IMG/VR virus record: IMGVR_UViG_3300037054_000148
Span: 124,001 to 188,000 of that record
Reading direction: 5' to 3' (one strand)
Source of the DNA: a virus
DNA: 64,000 nt
The position numbers were made by a program, and so were the translations under genes. How positions within the stretch are numbered: position 1 is the stretch's first letter; every line of letters begins with the position of its first letter. Of the stretch, positions 33,401-40,762 are shown one piece after another. The notes below the pieces were generated by a model. It was not told the origin of the DNA, did not search any database, and saw only the letters and a list, made by a program, of their open reading frames with translations.

Positions 33401-33695
33401 TGCTCTTCAATACTTTGAAACGGTGTTCGATCTCAGTCTGAGATCGATTGTTAATGTGTGGGATCGCACCAGCCGTATCAATCAGAGCGTGGTTACGGGC
33501 GAGTTTCTCAGTAACTTCGAGTCCAACTACACCGGAGTTCTCCAGGCTCCCATTCTTACTCTTACTCAAAATACCAATACAGCCGTGACCCTTACGTGGA
33601 CTCAGGTTAGACCAGACTTAGTTGAGACCTATCAAGTATTTGGTAGCTCTACACCTGGGGTGTCGGTGGCCCCACTTTCTGATGCGACGAGCTAG
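30498..33695 (+). CDS. Large tail/virion adhesin (propeller, CBM-like, PKD/Ig-like, partial FN3)
   Basis: The 1,065-residue protein overlaps the portal stop by one base. It is almost all beta sequence. The N terminus has a BNR/sialidase-type repeat (FKSTDHGNTFT) and propeller-like strands. Residues about 175-215 (WAASTMYVVGNRVSYGGVGY, then VCIKANTSGSS) match the CBM5/12 chitin-binding pattern. Around residue 475 there is a PKD-like motif (VTILDATGTFDPDYDPMRF). Further Ig-like strands follow. The last 50 residues (APILTLTQNTNTAVTLTWT...YQVFGSS) form the first half of an FN3 domain whose second half is encoded by the next gene. It likely binds host surface glycan. Confidence 0.7.
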   Translation: MITQLGTQSWTSEVLTGNGEFLETSPGTFYVVSNSLSNGTFQIFKSTDHGNTFTATVTYTFPTVGDIAFDPAISYDGTLVHIIGAVTNATNSTLTDLVVFTLTPGSTDTLSAPSIVITGTRIHSGYDIVSQSDGTSVIVTAVTNPTVPTLTNDYTLVGIVLASNNTVSSITPLLAPAWAASTMYVVGNRVSYGGVGYVCIKANTSGSSFVTDKAAGDWAVESIRTGETYGAVSLTTDGTTVEAYYTAHLKVLTFGSALQQIRVRTFHSGVWSAETVVYYYASNFIDTKLTVLPLTDPTYDRVMSHLYYTQVGNQLSSTLLVGTRAYGTWHFITYTGSTTQTYMEPTLIYDSGDNIHLNYLWGNVNAGAGGLLVSNLLDPTTLKYTFQPGHYDQLLLTWLRGTKSVVDTASAWAVIGEQTPATPTIPPSYTPLFVSFYNSPPVVSLVIDAGNHTTITPPIETVKRGAVTILDATGTFDPDYDPMRFIWSSDDGTGLVQLIPVAGNPALLNVVIPNQIGPSSFTVHITVSVVDLAQDGLTPLHSPVTATATLTVATTAPPVVTWDPALFTYNSMTSQWDIPLPRNSTVALVPTIVGSYGATASFATNVMTLQTVPSEGEIAIGQTLQGAGGAPNALSGLTITGLLSGVLNEVGSIYSLSGTVGTIATEDISTGSYYPLTYSWAQISGTPIPILNSTSLSYLWILLSGTYVLGSTVVFQVTVSDGINTPVVSTVAVAISAINTTALDGNFISRAVYSTPALSSITTRNNPTDQSAWGAIEVGLVTSDFVQMKISRNSATGARRQTYIGDYSIAIIGEEGSGDIYYRKVFLLGNDRGKIVDAVLLEDDDLMVLTDDHQLLRYTDLGLYNISDYYQNSIDLSSYFSANTEVMWFSATPSFNGSRVFAFATSAGAFLIQVAETGLVLGDVLLLSTSSFNLYGGDYIVFIRFQQVESLRQGTILVGSLAPKTQTSALQYFETVFDLSLRSIVNVWDRTSRINQSVVTGEFLSNFESNYTGVLQAPILTLTQNTNTAVTLTWTQVRPDLVETYQVFGSSTPGVSVAPLSDATS

Positions 33696-33703
33696 GAGTA
33701 AAG

Positions 33704-34360
33704 ATGTCCGCACCCTTTAGTCTTTTACAAACGATTGGTAGTGGGGCCATAACCACTGCCTCACTGACTGGACTGGACCCCACCCTAACCTATAAATTCT
33801 ACGTAAACTCCACAAATAGTGATGGGACGAGCCCTAATTCAAACGTGGTAACCTTCGGAGCCCCTCCGCTCTTCTTTACTTATCTACCAAAATTCTTTAA
33901 GACTGTTCCTGGCACCTCTGGAATTCTAACTCAACCGGTCACTATGGTGGATGGCTCAGACCCCACCTCTTACACCTGGACCGCTACGTTGACAATGCTG
34001 AGTGTCATCCTTAACTTCCCTCCTAATACCTCTGATGACACCATCTTAAGTATCCCTGCGTCTACCACAGCCCCGACTCAAATCACCAATTATGAGTGGA
34101 CATGGTTCGACCCCGCTACAGGGACATTTTACCTTTCGAATAATTATACTAGCTGGTTCACCAATGGAGCCCGACTTTCGTTTGATGTTACGGCCACCAG
34201 AATTTCAGATGGGTTGATTTTGCAGGGAGCCTATTACTCTTTCCAAGCCCCGCCATCACTTGAGGTTGACCCCCTAACAACTTTTGGTTTTGCAGGATCA
34301 GGATTCCAGCCCTTCGGTCAGGGAACGTTCTCTCAGGGAGTTGTAAATGTCCGCAGTTAG
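33704..34360 (+). CDS. Adhesin continuation, second half of FN3 plus beta domain
   Basis: The ATG follows AGGAG with 5-base spacing, and the upstream stop is 9 bases before it. The first 50 residues ([30 protein letters not shown]) are the typical C-terminal half of an FN3 domain: the tyrosine-containing F strand and the (S/N)xDGxSPxS loop. The first half lies at the end of the preceding protein. The remainder is a beta-rich domain ([16 protein letters not shown]). The frame continues open upstream to 33683 in the -1 frame, but no slippery heptamer is visible. It may be a split gene or associate with the upstream product. Confidence 0.65.
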   Translation: MSAPFSLLQTIGSGAITTASLTGLDPTLTYKFYVNSTNSDGTSPNSNVVTFGAPPLFFTYLPKFFKTVPGTSGILTQPVTMVDGSDPTSYTWTATLTMLSVILNFPPNTSDDTILSIPASTTAPTQITNYEWTWFDPATGTFYLSNNYTSWFTNGARLSFDVTATRISDGLILQGAYYSFQAPPSLEVDPLTTFGFAGSGFQPFGQGTFSQGVVNVRS

Positions 34361-35864
34361 TAAACCCGTAATTCAGACTAATCCATTCGCCTACGCAGGG
34401 TTGAAAAATGCTATCTCGTATGCATCCAACTCCCCGGCTGCCTCCACACATGATGGGTTCCCTCAGACCACAATGCAGCCCATTGCCTTCGGCGGTCAGC
34501 CACCCACCGGTCAAGATTTTAATGGTATTTTCAATTTTATAACCGCTTCTCAGGTTTGGACTAATTGTGGCGGCTACTGGTGGTACGATTCCAACTTTGC
34601 CGATACGATTGGTTATCCAATTGGTGCGGTGTTGAAGACTAACGATTTAGGCTATGAATTTGCCTGTATTGAAGACGGAACAGCCGTGGATCCTAATGTG
34701 AGCGGTCCAGACGGCACCAACTGGGCCTCTTGGGGTGGTCTGGTCTCCGGGGCTTTGAGACATGTTCAAGATACTGGGCTAATTAATGCTCTAGTTGTTA
34801 CCACTAAGCCTATTGTTACCAACCTCTATGATGGCATGAGTTTCAGCGTTGTGGTAAAAAACACTATCACAGGTGCTTGCACATTGAATGTGGGAACGGG
34901 GGCCATCTCTATTGTTCGCTCTGATGGCTCGACCCCCCATCCTAATGATATGGTAGCCGGGGGTTGCTACGAACTTGTGTATGACAAGACCAAGAACAAG
35001 TTCTTTGTTGGCTCCAGTGTGATGGGTGCGACCGGTTCGACTGGTCCGACTGGTGCCCAAGGGCAAACCGGAAAAACTGGGCTGACCGGTGCGACTGGTT
35101 TGACGGGCCTCACAGGTCAGAGTGGGTACACCGGGTACACGGGGTCTACTGGGCCAACTGGTGCGGCTGGAATGACCGGAGCGACCGGTTTGACTGGCAT
35201 TAACGGTAACACCGGCCTGACTGGAATCGTGGGGCCGACCGGACCGCAAGGCAATCAGGGTATCCAAGGTATCCAAGGTATCCAAGGTATCCAGGGTATC
35301 CAAGGTAATCAAGGTAATCAAGGTATCCAGGGGGTGGCTGGGGCTGCTGCCTATTCAGGCTACTTTACTGTGATCAACGGAATGGTTACCGCTGGAGTCA
35401 ACCCAGCCGGTGCATCCATTTCCGGCTCTTCTACCAAGTTGTCAGCCACTTATAATTCAGGTAATACGGTTGAATTCACCGCTAACACTTCCTGCCTTGT
35501 AATCATTGGAGGGTGGCTATGGGCTCAAGGTTATGATGATACGGGCTACGGAGGAGGTCACTGTGGTTACATTGGCTCCATATACAATCAACAGACTAGT
35601 GTCGGAGGGTCCATTACAATTTGGCTTAGTAATGCAAGCAGCAGTGATGGCCTTCCTATTTCTTACATTTTGAATAATCCTTATTGGAACCAGATGGTGC
35701 TCAATAGTTCTGGGAACGCCCCTTGGGCAACGGTTGCGATGGGTCAAATCACTGTTCCCCTGGCCGCAGGACAAGTGCTAGTCCTGACGATGAATAATAC
35801 GTGGAACACTTCCGCTTGGGTTCAGAGCACTTGGTACTGGTACAACTCTATCGCGGTCGTCTAA
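34347..35864 (+). CDS. Tail fibre with collagen-like repeat
   Basis: The 505-residue protein overlaps the previous gene by 14 bases. Its N-terminal 120 residues match the attachment domain of many tail fibres: [20 protein letters not shown], a [11 protein letters not shown] segment and [10 protein letters not shown] linker domain follows. Residues about 225-330 are collagen-like Gly-X-Y triplets ([23 protein letters not shown]) ending in GIQ/GNQ triplets from a 9-base tandem repeat. The C-terminal 175 residues are a beta-rich head domain with several Trp/Tyr residues, the likely receptor tip. Collagen-like fibres form trimers. Copy-number change in the repeat would alter fibre length. Confidence 0.85.
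   Translation: MSAVSKPVIQTNPFAYAGLKNAISYASNSPAASTHDGFPQTTMQPIAFGGQPPTGQDFNGIFNFITASQVWTNCGGYWWYDSNFADTIGYPIGAVLKTNDLGYEFACIEDGTAVDPNVSGPDGTNWASWGGLVSGALRHVQDTGLINALVVTTKPIVTNLYDGMSFSVVVKNTITGACTLNVGTGAISIVRSDGSTPHPNDMVAGGCYELVYDKTKNKFFVGSSVMGATGSTGPTGAQGQTGKTGLTGATGLTGLTGQSGYTGYTGSTGPTGAAGMTGATGLTGINGNTGLTGIVGPTGPQGNQGIQGIQGIQGIQGIQGNQGNQGIQGVAGAAAYSGYFTVINGMVTAGVNPAGASISGSSTKLSATYNSGNTVEFTANTSCLVIIGGWLWAQGYDDTGYGGGHCGYIGSIYNQQTSVGGSITIWLSNASSSDGLPISYILNNPYWNQMVLNSSGNAPWATVAMGQITVPLAAGQVLVLTMNNTWNTSAWVQSTWYWYNSIAVV
35250..35330 (+). repeat. 9-bp tandem repeat (GIQ/GNQ triplets) in the fibre gene
   Basis: Nine near-identical 9-base units, mostly GGTATCCAA or GGTAATCAA, encode (G-I/N-Q) nine times within the collagen-like shaft. 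Because each unit is three codons, slippage keeps the frame. Confidence 0.9.
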
Positions 35865-35890
35865 CCGCTCCCTATGGAGTAATAGGTTAG

Positions 35891-36577
35891 ATGGACTTCA
35901 ACTCTCAATTCGAATCTGTGCGCTCCGGACTACTCACCGAACAGACCATTCTACAACGAAACCAAGTCAAGATTGATGATCTGGAAGCTCAGAAAATCAT
36001 GAATACAAAAGCCTTGGGGGTCATAGACAAGGCCATCCAGGTCATCAGTGCAAATGGCATTGGCAAGGTGGAGTCCATCGTTTCAGATGGATTGAAACTA
36101 GTTTTTGACCAGGATCTCCAACTTGTGATTGAACGTAAGGAAGGGGCCAGGGGGGACTCCTATCGTCTCATGGTCCAGGAAGGTGATGTGATTGGCCCCC
36201 CAATCGACACGATGGGTGGGGGCGTGGTCAATGTCATCTCCTTCCTCCTCAGAGTCATCATGATCCAGCGGTTCAAATTGAATAAACTGATCATCTTGGA
36301 TGAAGCGTTCAATAACGTATCAGCGGACCGGCTCCCCAAGGTCTCAGAAATGCTCAAATCTCTCTGTGATGACCACGACTACACTATTTTATCAATAACC
36401 CAGCAGCCCTTGCTGGCGTGTGCGGCAGACCGAGTATTGAGTGTAGAGACGGGGCCGCTCCTGCGGGAGCTTACCTCTGATGAACTGGATGAATTGAGGG
36501 CAAATGGCTCAAATCAAAGTAAAGTCCGATCTGGAGATTCTGGCAAGGCTAAAAGAACTCCTTCAGCGACATCGTAA
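35891..36577 (+). CDS. C-terminal half of an SbcC/Rad50-type ATPase
   Basis: The 228-residue protein has a short N-terminal coiled coil (ILQRNQVKIDDLEAQKIM) and then the distal half of an SMC/Rad50-type ATPase. This includes the ABC signature-like MGGGVVNVISFLLRVIM, Walker B LIILDEAFNNVSADRLP with the catalytic glutamate, and a switch-like TILSITQQP. There is no Walker A. The matching half (Walker A, coil, CxxC hook) is the protein at 55966, 20 kb away. The two must associate to make a working ATPase with the SbcD-like nuclease at 58928. It probably serves recombination-dependent replication and DNA-end processing. Its end overlaps the next gene by 74 bases. Confidence 0.8.
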   Translation: MDFNSQFESVRSGLLTEQTILQRNQVKIDDLEAQKIMNTKALGVIDKAIQVISANGIGKVESIVSDGLKLVFDQDLQLVIERKEGARGDSYRLMVQEGDVIGPPIDTMGGGVVNVISFLLRVIMIQRFKLNKLIILDEAFNNVSADRLPKVSEMLKSLCDDHDYTILSITQQPLLACAADRVLSVETGPLLRELTSDELDELRANGSNQSKVRSGDSGKAKRTPSATS

Positions 36578-36920
36578 ACGATATGTTAAGGCCAGACTCA
36601 AGCCCAAGGGCTCAAACTGTGCTCACAAAGTGTGGGACGATGCGAAAAAGGAGTGGTTCTGTGAGGGCTGTGGGTCCAGAGACCCCGAACTATGCCTCAA
36701 CCCTATGTGTTTCGAGCCTGAACTAACCAAAGAAGAACTGGCCGTGGCCTTCAGGGAGGATATCTGCAATACGCAGCGGATGCTTCGTGATTACCGGGAT
36801 ATTGCCACGCTTTTGTGGGTTCTGAGTCAGTTTGACGATCCGGCTGAGTATGAGCGGACCAAGGAAGGGTTGATTGGAATGGAGCAGCGACAGATCTCTG
36901 ACACTCCGGAGAAAAAATGA
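36504..36920 (+). CDS. Hypothetical protein with Cys cluster
   Basis: The 138-residue protein starts within the previous gene after GAGGGC. It has a basic helical N terminus (LARLKELLQRHRKRYVKARL), a cysteine cluster (CAHKVW...WFCEGCGSRDPELCLNPMC) that could hold zinc, and an acidic helical C terminus. It is one of several small Cys-containing genes in this region. The stop overlaps the next ATG (ATGA). No family is recognised, and DNA binding is only a possibility. Confidence 0.6.
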   Translation: MAQIKVKSDLEILARLKELLQRHRKRYVKARLKPKGSNCAHKVWDDAKKEWFCEGCGSRDPELCLNPMCFEPELTKEELAVAFREDICNTQRMLRDYRDIATLLWVLSQFDDPAEYERTKEGLIGMEQRQISDTPEKK

Positions 36921-37012
36921 ACAAAGAGCCTATACGGATTGTCGATGTTGTGGGTATAATAGCTGTAGTGGCCATCCTCTTGGTCGCTCATTTTTTTCTG
37001 CATTGGATCTGA
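36917..37012 (+). CDS. Small single-span membrane protein
   Basis: The 31-residue frame overlaps the previous stop by ATGA and ends two bases before the next ATG. After MNKEPIRIVDVV it has one hydrophobic segment (GIIAVVAILLVAHFFLHW), giving a one-span peptide. The tight coupling on both sides supports real translation. A 13-base promoter-like element lies inside the gene (36950-36962). Function unknown. Confidence 0.55.
   Translation: MNKEPIRIVDVVGIIAVVAILLVAHFFLHWI
36950..36962 (+). promoter_or_regulatory. Promoter -10-like element, identical to that at 21445
   Basis: GTGGGTATAATAG lies within the small membrane gene and 52 bp before the nucleotidyltransferase start. It is identical over 13 bases to the element before the sigma-like gene at 21482. 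It may be an internal promoter. Confidence 0.4.
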
Positions 37013-37013
37013 T

Positions 37014-38015
37014 ATGAAACTTCTGGTTAAAACGATCTACGGTTCTAAACTGTTCGGCACCGCCCTCCCCACTTCTGATACGGACCTAAAAGCCGTGTTC
37101 GTATGCGACATGGAGGGGTTGGTTTTCAATAAAACCGATGCGGAGAACACGGTGGAGGGAAAGGGAAGCCAGAAGGTCGAGTTCGAAGCACACCACATTT
37201 CCAACTTTTGCCGTATGCTCAAGCAGGGGCAGACTCTGGCCTACAGCATGTTGTTCACGCCAAAGGATTTGGTGGTCAGCACCTCTGATGCATGGGAGGA
37301 GTTGGTGGAGAACAAGGCTCGGCTGGTGAGCAAGAATCTTCGGCCCTTTGTCGGCTATGCTCGTTCCCAGGCTCAGAAATACAGTCTGAAGGGGGAGCGT
37401 CTGGCCACTCTTGATCATTTCATTGAGGACATTAAGATGTTCCTGGATGAAAAAGAAGTCACCCCCAATGGTCGTCTTTATGAATCCGCTTTTTGTGGGC
37501 TCATGGAGCATTACAAGGATGCTGAGGGTGCTAGACTTTGGACTGAGCACACAGCCAACATGGACGTTCGGCATATCGAGATCTGTGGCAAGAGTTTCGG
37601 TGAGACTACCCCTCTGAAGTTGTGGGTAACACCCCTGATGGAGCTTCGCAGTCGCTACGGGGGCCGCTCCCAACAGGCCAAAGAGGACAAGGGCATTGAT
37701 TTGAAGGCCATGTATCATGCGGTTCGGATCACAAGTGAGATGAACGAAATCCTCACCACTGGTAGTCTCACATACCCTAGGCCAGAGGCCCCACTGCTCA
37801 TGGATATTCGCAATGGCAAGTTGACGAATCGTGAGGTTGGTGATATCATCGACCGTCTCATCTGTACGGGTGACGAGTTGTTTGAAACCTCCACTCTTCG
37901 GGATAAACCTGATGCTGAGTGGCTGGATGACTGGCAGCTTCGCACTCAAGGTGACGCAGCCTTCTGGGCTTGGAGTAATCGAAATGCCATGGTGAGGCCC
38001 AATGCACGTTCCTGA
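37014..38015 (+). CDS. RlaP-type nucleotidyltransferase
   Basis: The 333-residue protein begins with the nucleotidyltransferase signature GSKLFGTALPTSDTDLKAVF: the GS loop plus the DxD pair that binds the metal. This matches the RlaP family of pol-beta-type transferases often found near RNA ligases. A later acid-containing strand (EFEAHHISNFCRML) and the helical KNLRPFVGYARSQAQKY follow the family layout. No RNA ligase is seen in this window. The substrate may be a nucleic-acid end or a protein. Phage members are thought to take part in nucleic-acid repair. Its end overlaps the next small gene. Confidence 0.75.
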   Translation: MKLLVKTIYGSKLFGTALPTSDTDLKAVFVCDMEGLVFNKTDAENTVEGKGSQKVEFEAHHISNFCRMLKQGQTLAYSMLFTPKDLVVSTSDAWEELVENKARLVSKNLRPFVGYARSQAQKYSLKGERLATLDHFIEDIKMFLDEKEVTPNGRLYESAFCGLMEHYKDAEGARLWTEHTANMDVRHIEICGKSFGETTPLKLWVTPLMELRSRYGGRSQQAKEDKGIDLKAMYHAVRITSEMNEILTTGSLTYPRPEAPLLMDIRNGKLTNREVGDIIDRLICTGDELFETSTLRDKPDAEWLDDWQLRTQGDAAFWAWSNRNAMVRPNARS

Positions 38016-38181
38016 TCCCGTAGAACTCTCAGAGGCGCGGATCGACCGGCTCATGGCCTTGTTTGTCGATGAACATACCTGCATGGAGTGTGGAAAGCAC
38101 GTAGACTACGAGTTGTACTGTATGTCACCACAAGGGGATGGCCCGTGCGTTTGCATGGAATGCGCGGGGGTTAGCGAGTAG
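38002..38181 (+). CDS. Small zinc-finger-like protein
   Basis: This 59-residue frame starts after GGTGAGG, overlapping the nucleotidyltransferase end by 14 bases, and ends 3 bases before the next start. It has two CxxC pairs: CMECGKH and CVCMECAG, separated by about 23 residues, as in a compact zinc ribbon. The N-terminal helix is LSEARIDRLMALFVDE. Good ribosome site and tight packing support it. It may bind DNA or a partner protein. Confidence 0.65.
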   Translation: MHVPDPVELSEARIDRLMALFVDEHTCMECGKHVDYELYCMSPQGDGPCVCMECAGVSE

Positions 38182-38184
38182 TCT

Positions 38185-38916
38185 ATGGGTTTATACTTAC
38201 AAGACGCATGGTGGAACGACCTTAACGAATTGAGGTCCAGGACAGAGAAGCTGTATGAGAAAATAGGTCGTGATATGTGGCAAGTCACGGCTGAAAAAAT
38301 GATTGCGCTTCGAGGCTGGAAAATCAAGGAGTCTGAGGTCATTCCAGTTTTGCAGGAATTGGGAGCGTATTATGTCCCCAAGAAAATGATTCCTGGCCCC
38401 ATGTTCGTGTTCCCCAAGGTGGATGCGGCGGGGCATACCACTAGTGCTCAGACAAAGCCTCTCCACGACTTGTTTGGCCCCGGTAAGTATCATACACTAG
38501 GGGTGAGTCAGAAAGTCTTTCTAGGCCCTACCTGGATAGGGAATACAGATGAGACGCTGGAGAAGATCCTACGGCTAAAATCGGTCACACTGGCAGAGGG
38601 TCCGTTTGATTTGGTGGCCGCGAAGATCCTGGCCCCCCTCCTCCCTATTATGTCTTCCCTCACCAAGTCTATTGGAGAGAAGCATGTCGCGTATTTGAAG
38701 ATCCTTGGAGTTCAGCATCTCTACCTGTTGTTTGATCATGATGAGGCTGGTGAAAAATCTAAAATCATTCTGAGTAAAATTCTGGACATTCCGGTAGAGG
38801 CGATTGGTGATTGCCCAGGAGACGATCCTTCTGGGGCGTTAAAGACTAAAGGTACAAAAGATGCTCTCCGTCGAGTATTAAAGACCATAGAAGAGGATCA
38901 TGAACATGATGATTGA
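38185..38916 (+). CDS. TOPRIM primase catalytic subunit
   Basis: The 243-residue protein has the core motifs of a DnaG-type primase TOPRIM fold: the glutamate motif VTLAEGPFDLVAAK (about residues 130-143), the DxD motif LYLLFDHDEAGEKS (about 173-186), and a later CPGDDPSGALK resembling the aspartate-containing end motif. The zinc-binding half is absent and is supplied by the gene at 23687, 14 kb upstream. A helical N-terminal region precedes the TOPRIM core. The two proteins together would make RNA primers for lagging-strand synthesis. No helicase domain is attached. Confidence 0.8.
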   Translation: MGLYLQDAWWNDLNELRSRTEKLYEKIGRDMWQVTAEKMIALRGWKIKESEVIPVLQELGAYYVPKKMIPGPMFVFPKVDAAGHTTSAQTKPLHDLFGPGKYHTLGVSQKVFLGPTWIGNTDETLEKILRLKSVTLAEGPFDLVAAKILAPLLPIMSSLTKSIGEKHVAYLKILGVQHLYLLFDHDEAGEKSKIILSKILDIPVEAIGDCPGDDPSGALKTKGTKDALRRVLKTIEEDHEHDD

Positions 38917-39274
38917 CTCCATCCCTTTGCTTAGAGGAGCCCTCTATAAGGTCTTCAAACACCGTGACACAGCGGAGATGATGGATGTATTTATCTCCGG
39001 AGAGTGTGGTCGCTATTGGATTTATGACCTCACTTTGGAGGATGGAACCGTTACCCCGTTTATCTACTATTCTCTCCAAGATGGAGGAGGCTGGCTCAAT
39101 ACGGGCTGCTCCTATACAGATTTTGTAGCTGCGGTGGACCAAATCATTTCCACTTGGCCTCTGTCTGAGGGTATCAAAACAATTCTTGAAAATGAAAAAT
39201 CCAGGCTTGCAAAATTGATGCAAGACAGTATCAGTAATAGCAAGCCTGATTCACTGCCCAAGGAGGCAAAATGA
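38900..39274 (+). CDS. Hypothetical protein
   Basis: The 124-residue protein overlaps the primase end by 17 bases and uses an AGAGGA ribosome site; the second or third ATG (38906, 38909) could also be used. It has a beta-rich N-terminal half with an acidic patch (VFISGECGRYWIYDLTLEDGT) and a helical C terminus (IKTILENEKSRLAKLM). No family is recognised. It overlaps a small membrane-protein gene at its stop. Confidence 0.55.
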   Translation: MNMMIDSIPLLRGALYKVFKHRDTAEMMDVFISGECGRYWIYDLTLEDGTVTPFIYYSLQDGGGWLNTGCSYTDFVAAVDQIISTWPLSEGIKTILENEKSRLAKLMQDSISNSKPDSLPKEAK

Positions 39275-39423
39275 ACAACGTAGCGAAGTTTTTTTACTCG
39301 GTCGGTGGGGTGGCGGTCGTCACTCTCGGCTCCTGGCTCCTCAATTTCGGACTCATCCATGGCCTTATCGCGGGTGTGATCCTCTGCATCGGAGCCCACA
39401 TCTTTCTTAAGCTGAAGGGGTAA
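39271..39423 (+). CDS. Small membrane protein (two spans)
   Basis: This 50-residue frame is preceded by AAGGAGG at ideal spacing and overlaps the previous stop by ATGA. It has two hydrophobic segments: FFYSVGGVAVVTLGSWLLNF and LIHGLIAGVILCIGAHIFL, then a KLKG end. It should insert as a hairpin in the inner membrane. Holins can look similar, but there is no lysis neighbour, so I do not assign one. Confidence 0.65.
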   Translation: MNNVAKFFYSVGGVAVVTLGSWLLNFGLIHGLIAGVILCIGAHIFLKLKG

Positions 39424-39429
39424 GTCACA

Positions 39430-40737
39430 ATGATGTTTGGTAAAGGAACATGGACCCTGCTGAAACTAGTGCAGGGTGATGGGGGTGTGACCCCATTGGA
39501 AGCCTTCAAGACAGCGTTTGAAGCCGCTGGGTCTCGCTATATTCCCCTTGTGGCCATTAGCGAGGCTATCCACGAGAAGTCTTCCACGATTGGCCTCGCT
39601 CCCTTTTCTCAGCCCCGCATGGGGGATCTGGAAGAGATCGAGTTCTACGTGGACAAGGCGGCAAAGGACTTCAAATCAGAAGATACGGAGTGTTTTATCA
39701 ATAACCAGACCAACCTCCGTGAATGGGAGATGGTCGATGGGGAGCTTCTTTCGGGGCAGATTCATGTCCCCCTGGACCCTTTCTGGGAGCCAAGTTTTGA
39801 TCAGTGGCAGTTCTCCCCTGGTGTTTACGGTATGTGGGTAATGATGTTCGAGTATATCGACGCGATGGATGTGAACAGCAAGAAAGAGCATCTGGCCTAC
39901 AATTACGGTGCCCCTTTCAAGTTCCAGTCTGCGGATATCAAGAAGCAGATCACCGAACAGGTGGAGGATATCAACACCTTCGTTCGCAAGCACCATCAGG
40001 TGGTGATTGACTTCAATATGGGCTACATCTGGATTAGTAGTGGGGCAAAGGCAATTCTTGAACCCGTCATGACCTTGCTGGATGAAATGGGCCTGATTTT
40101 TGAAACCCCCACTGATTTGGTGGGAGACATCAACGCAGATGACGTTTCTGAGGCTCTGGAGACGCTGTACAACGCTTCCGTGATCAAGGATGATGTGGTG
40201 CGCCGTCTGGAAGAGTTCAAGCTCCACGGAGCCGATGGGGTTGAACCAGACTCCAACGCAGTGATGGAGAAGATCCTGAAGGCTTATTGTGCATTCAGCG
40301 AAATTCAGGGGTTCCATGTCGGCATGTCCGCGCCATTGGCCCTTTTTCTGGATCCCCGCTTCGTCTCACCCACAGCAGCCAGGAGCACCTACGAGGTGAC
40401 AGAGCTTCTCAACTCGCATGAGTCGGCACGGGTAGCAGTCGCAGATTTGACGTTCTGTCATTACACTGATCGGATTGCCAAGAACGGAGAACCCAGGAAG
40501 TTTCTGGAGAAGCTGTTCAGCATTCAGGCATCCCCTGTGTTATTCCATAAGGATATTCCAGGGCTTCGAGTCTGTGGTTTGAATATCGATAACTACAGAC
40601 GGATGATCAAGGTTCATATCAAAGCCACTGGTAATGCCCCAACGATTGCGGAATACTGGAAGATGAGTCACGACTCCATGAAGGAATCGGTGTTCACTTA
40701 CTACTCCGTGCTGAAGGACATCAAAGAATCCAGGTAA
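39430..40737 (+). CDS. Hypothetical protein, replication region
   Basis: The 435-residue protein begins MMFGKGTWTLLKLVQG after a weak ribosome site. Features include a beta/alpha N-terminal half, a helical middle (FEYIDAMDVNSKKEHLAYNYG), a strand-turn segment VVIDFNMGYIWISSGAKAILEPVMTLLDEMG and a C-terminal part with few cysteines. The FNMGYIWISSGAKAILEPVM segment faintly recalls RdgC-type proteins, but I cannot confirm it. It lies between the primase half and the clamp-loader-like gene, so a DNA role is likely. Confidence 0.55.
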   Translation: MMFGKGTWTLLKLVQGDGGVTPLEAFKTAFEAAGSRYIPLVAISEAIHEKSSTIGLAPFSQPRMGDLEEIEFYVDKAAKDFKSEDTECFINNQTNLREWEMVDGELLSGQIHVPLDPFWEPSFDQWQFSPGVYGMWVMMFEYIDAMDVNSKKEHLAYNYGAPFKFQSADIKKQITEQVEDINTFVRKHHQVVIDFNMGYIWISSGAKAILEPVMTLLDEMGLIFETPTDLVGDINADDVSEALETLYNASVIKDDVVRRLEEFKLHGADGVEPDSNAVMEKILKAYCAFSEIQGFHVGMSAPLALFLDPRFVSPTAARSTYEVTELLNSHESARVAVADLTFCHYTDRIAKNGEPRKFLEKLFSIQASPVLFHKDIPGLRVCGLNIDNYRRMIKVHIKATGNAPTIAEYWKMSHDSMKESVFTYYSVLKDIKESR

Positions 40738-40762
40738 TAGATAGTAGGAAGAGGGAGCACTG

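Noticed and set aside
33660-33710. Programmed -1 frameshift joining the adhesin and the next gene
   Set aside because: There is no slippery heptamer or downstream pseudoknot that I can see, and the second gene has its own ribosome site. It is kept only as a possible split gene.
35250-35330. Regular repeats suggesting a CRISPR array
   Set aside because: The units are 9 bp, directly adjacent, have no spacers and encode Gly-X-Y triplets in frame.
37086-38084. A 332-codon open frame on the minus strand opposite the nucleotidyltransferase gene
   Set aside because: It is antisense to a gene with clear family motifs, has no ribosome site of note, and its composition follows the codon pattern of the plus-strand gene.
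39271-39423. Holin assignment for the small two-span membrane protein
   Set aside because: Many small membrane proteins look alike, and no endolysin or spanin is nearby.
39430-40737. RdgC-like recombination protein
   Set aside because: Only one short segment resembles it. The typical N-terminal motifs are absent, so the gene is left as hypothetical.
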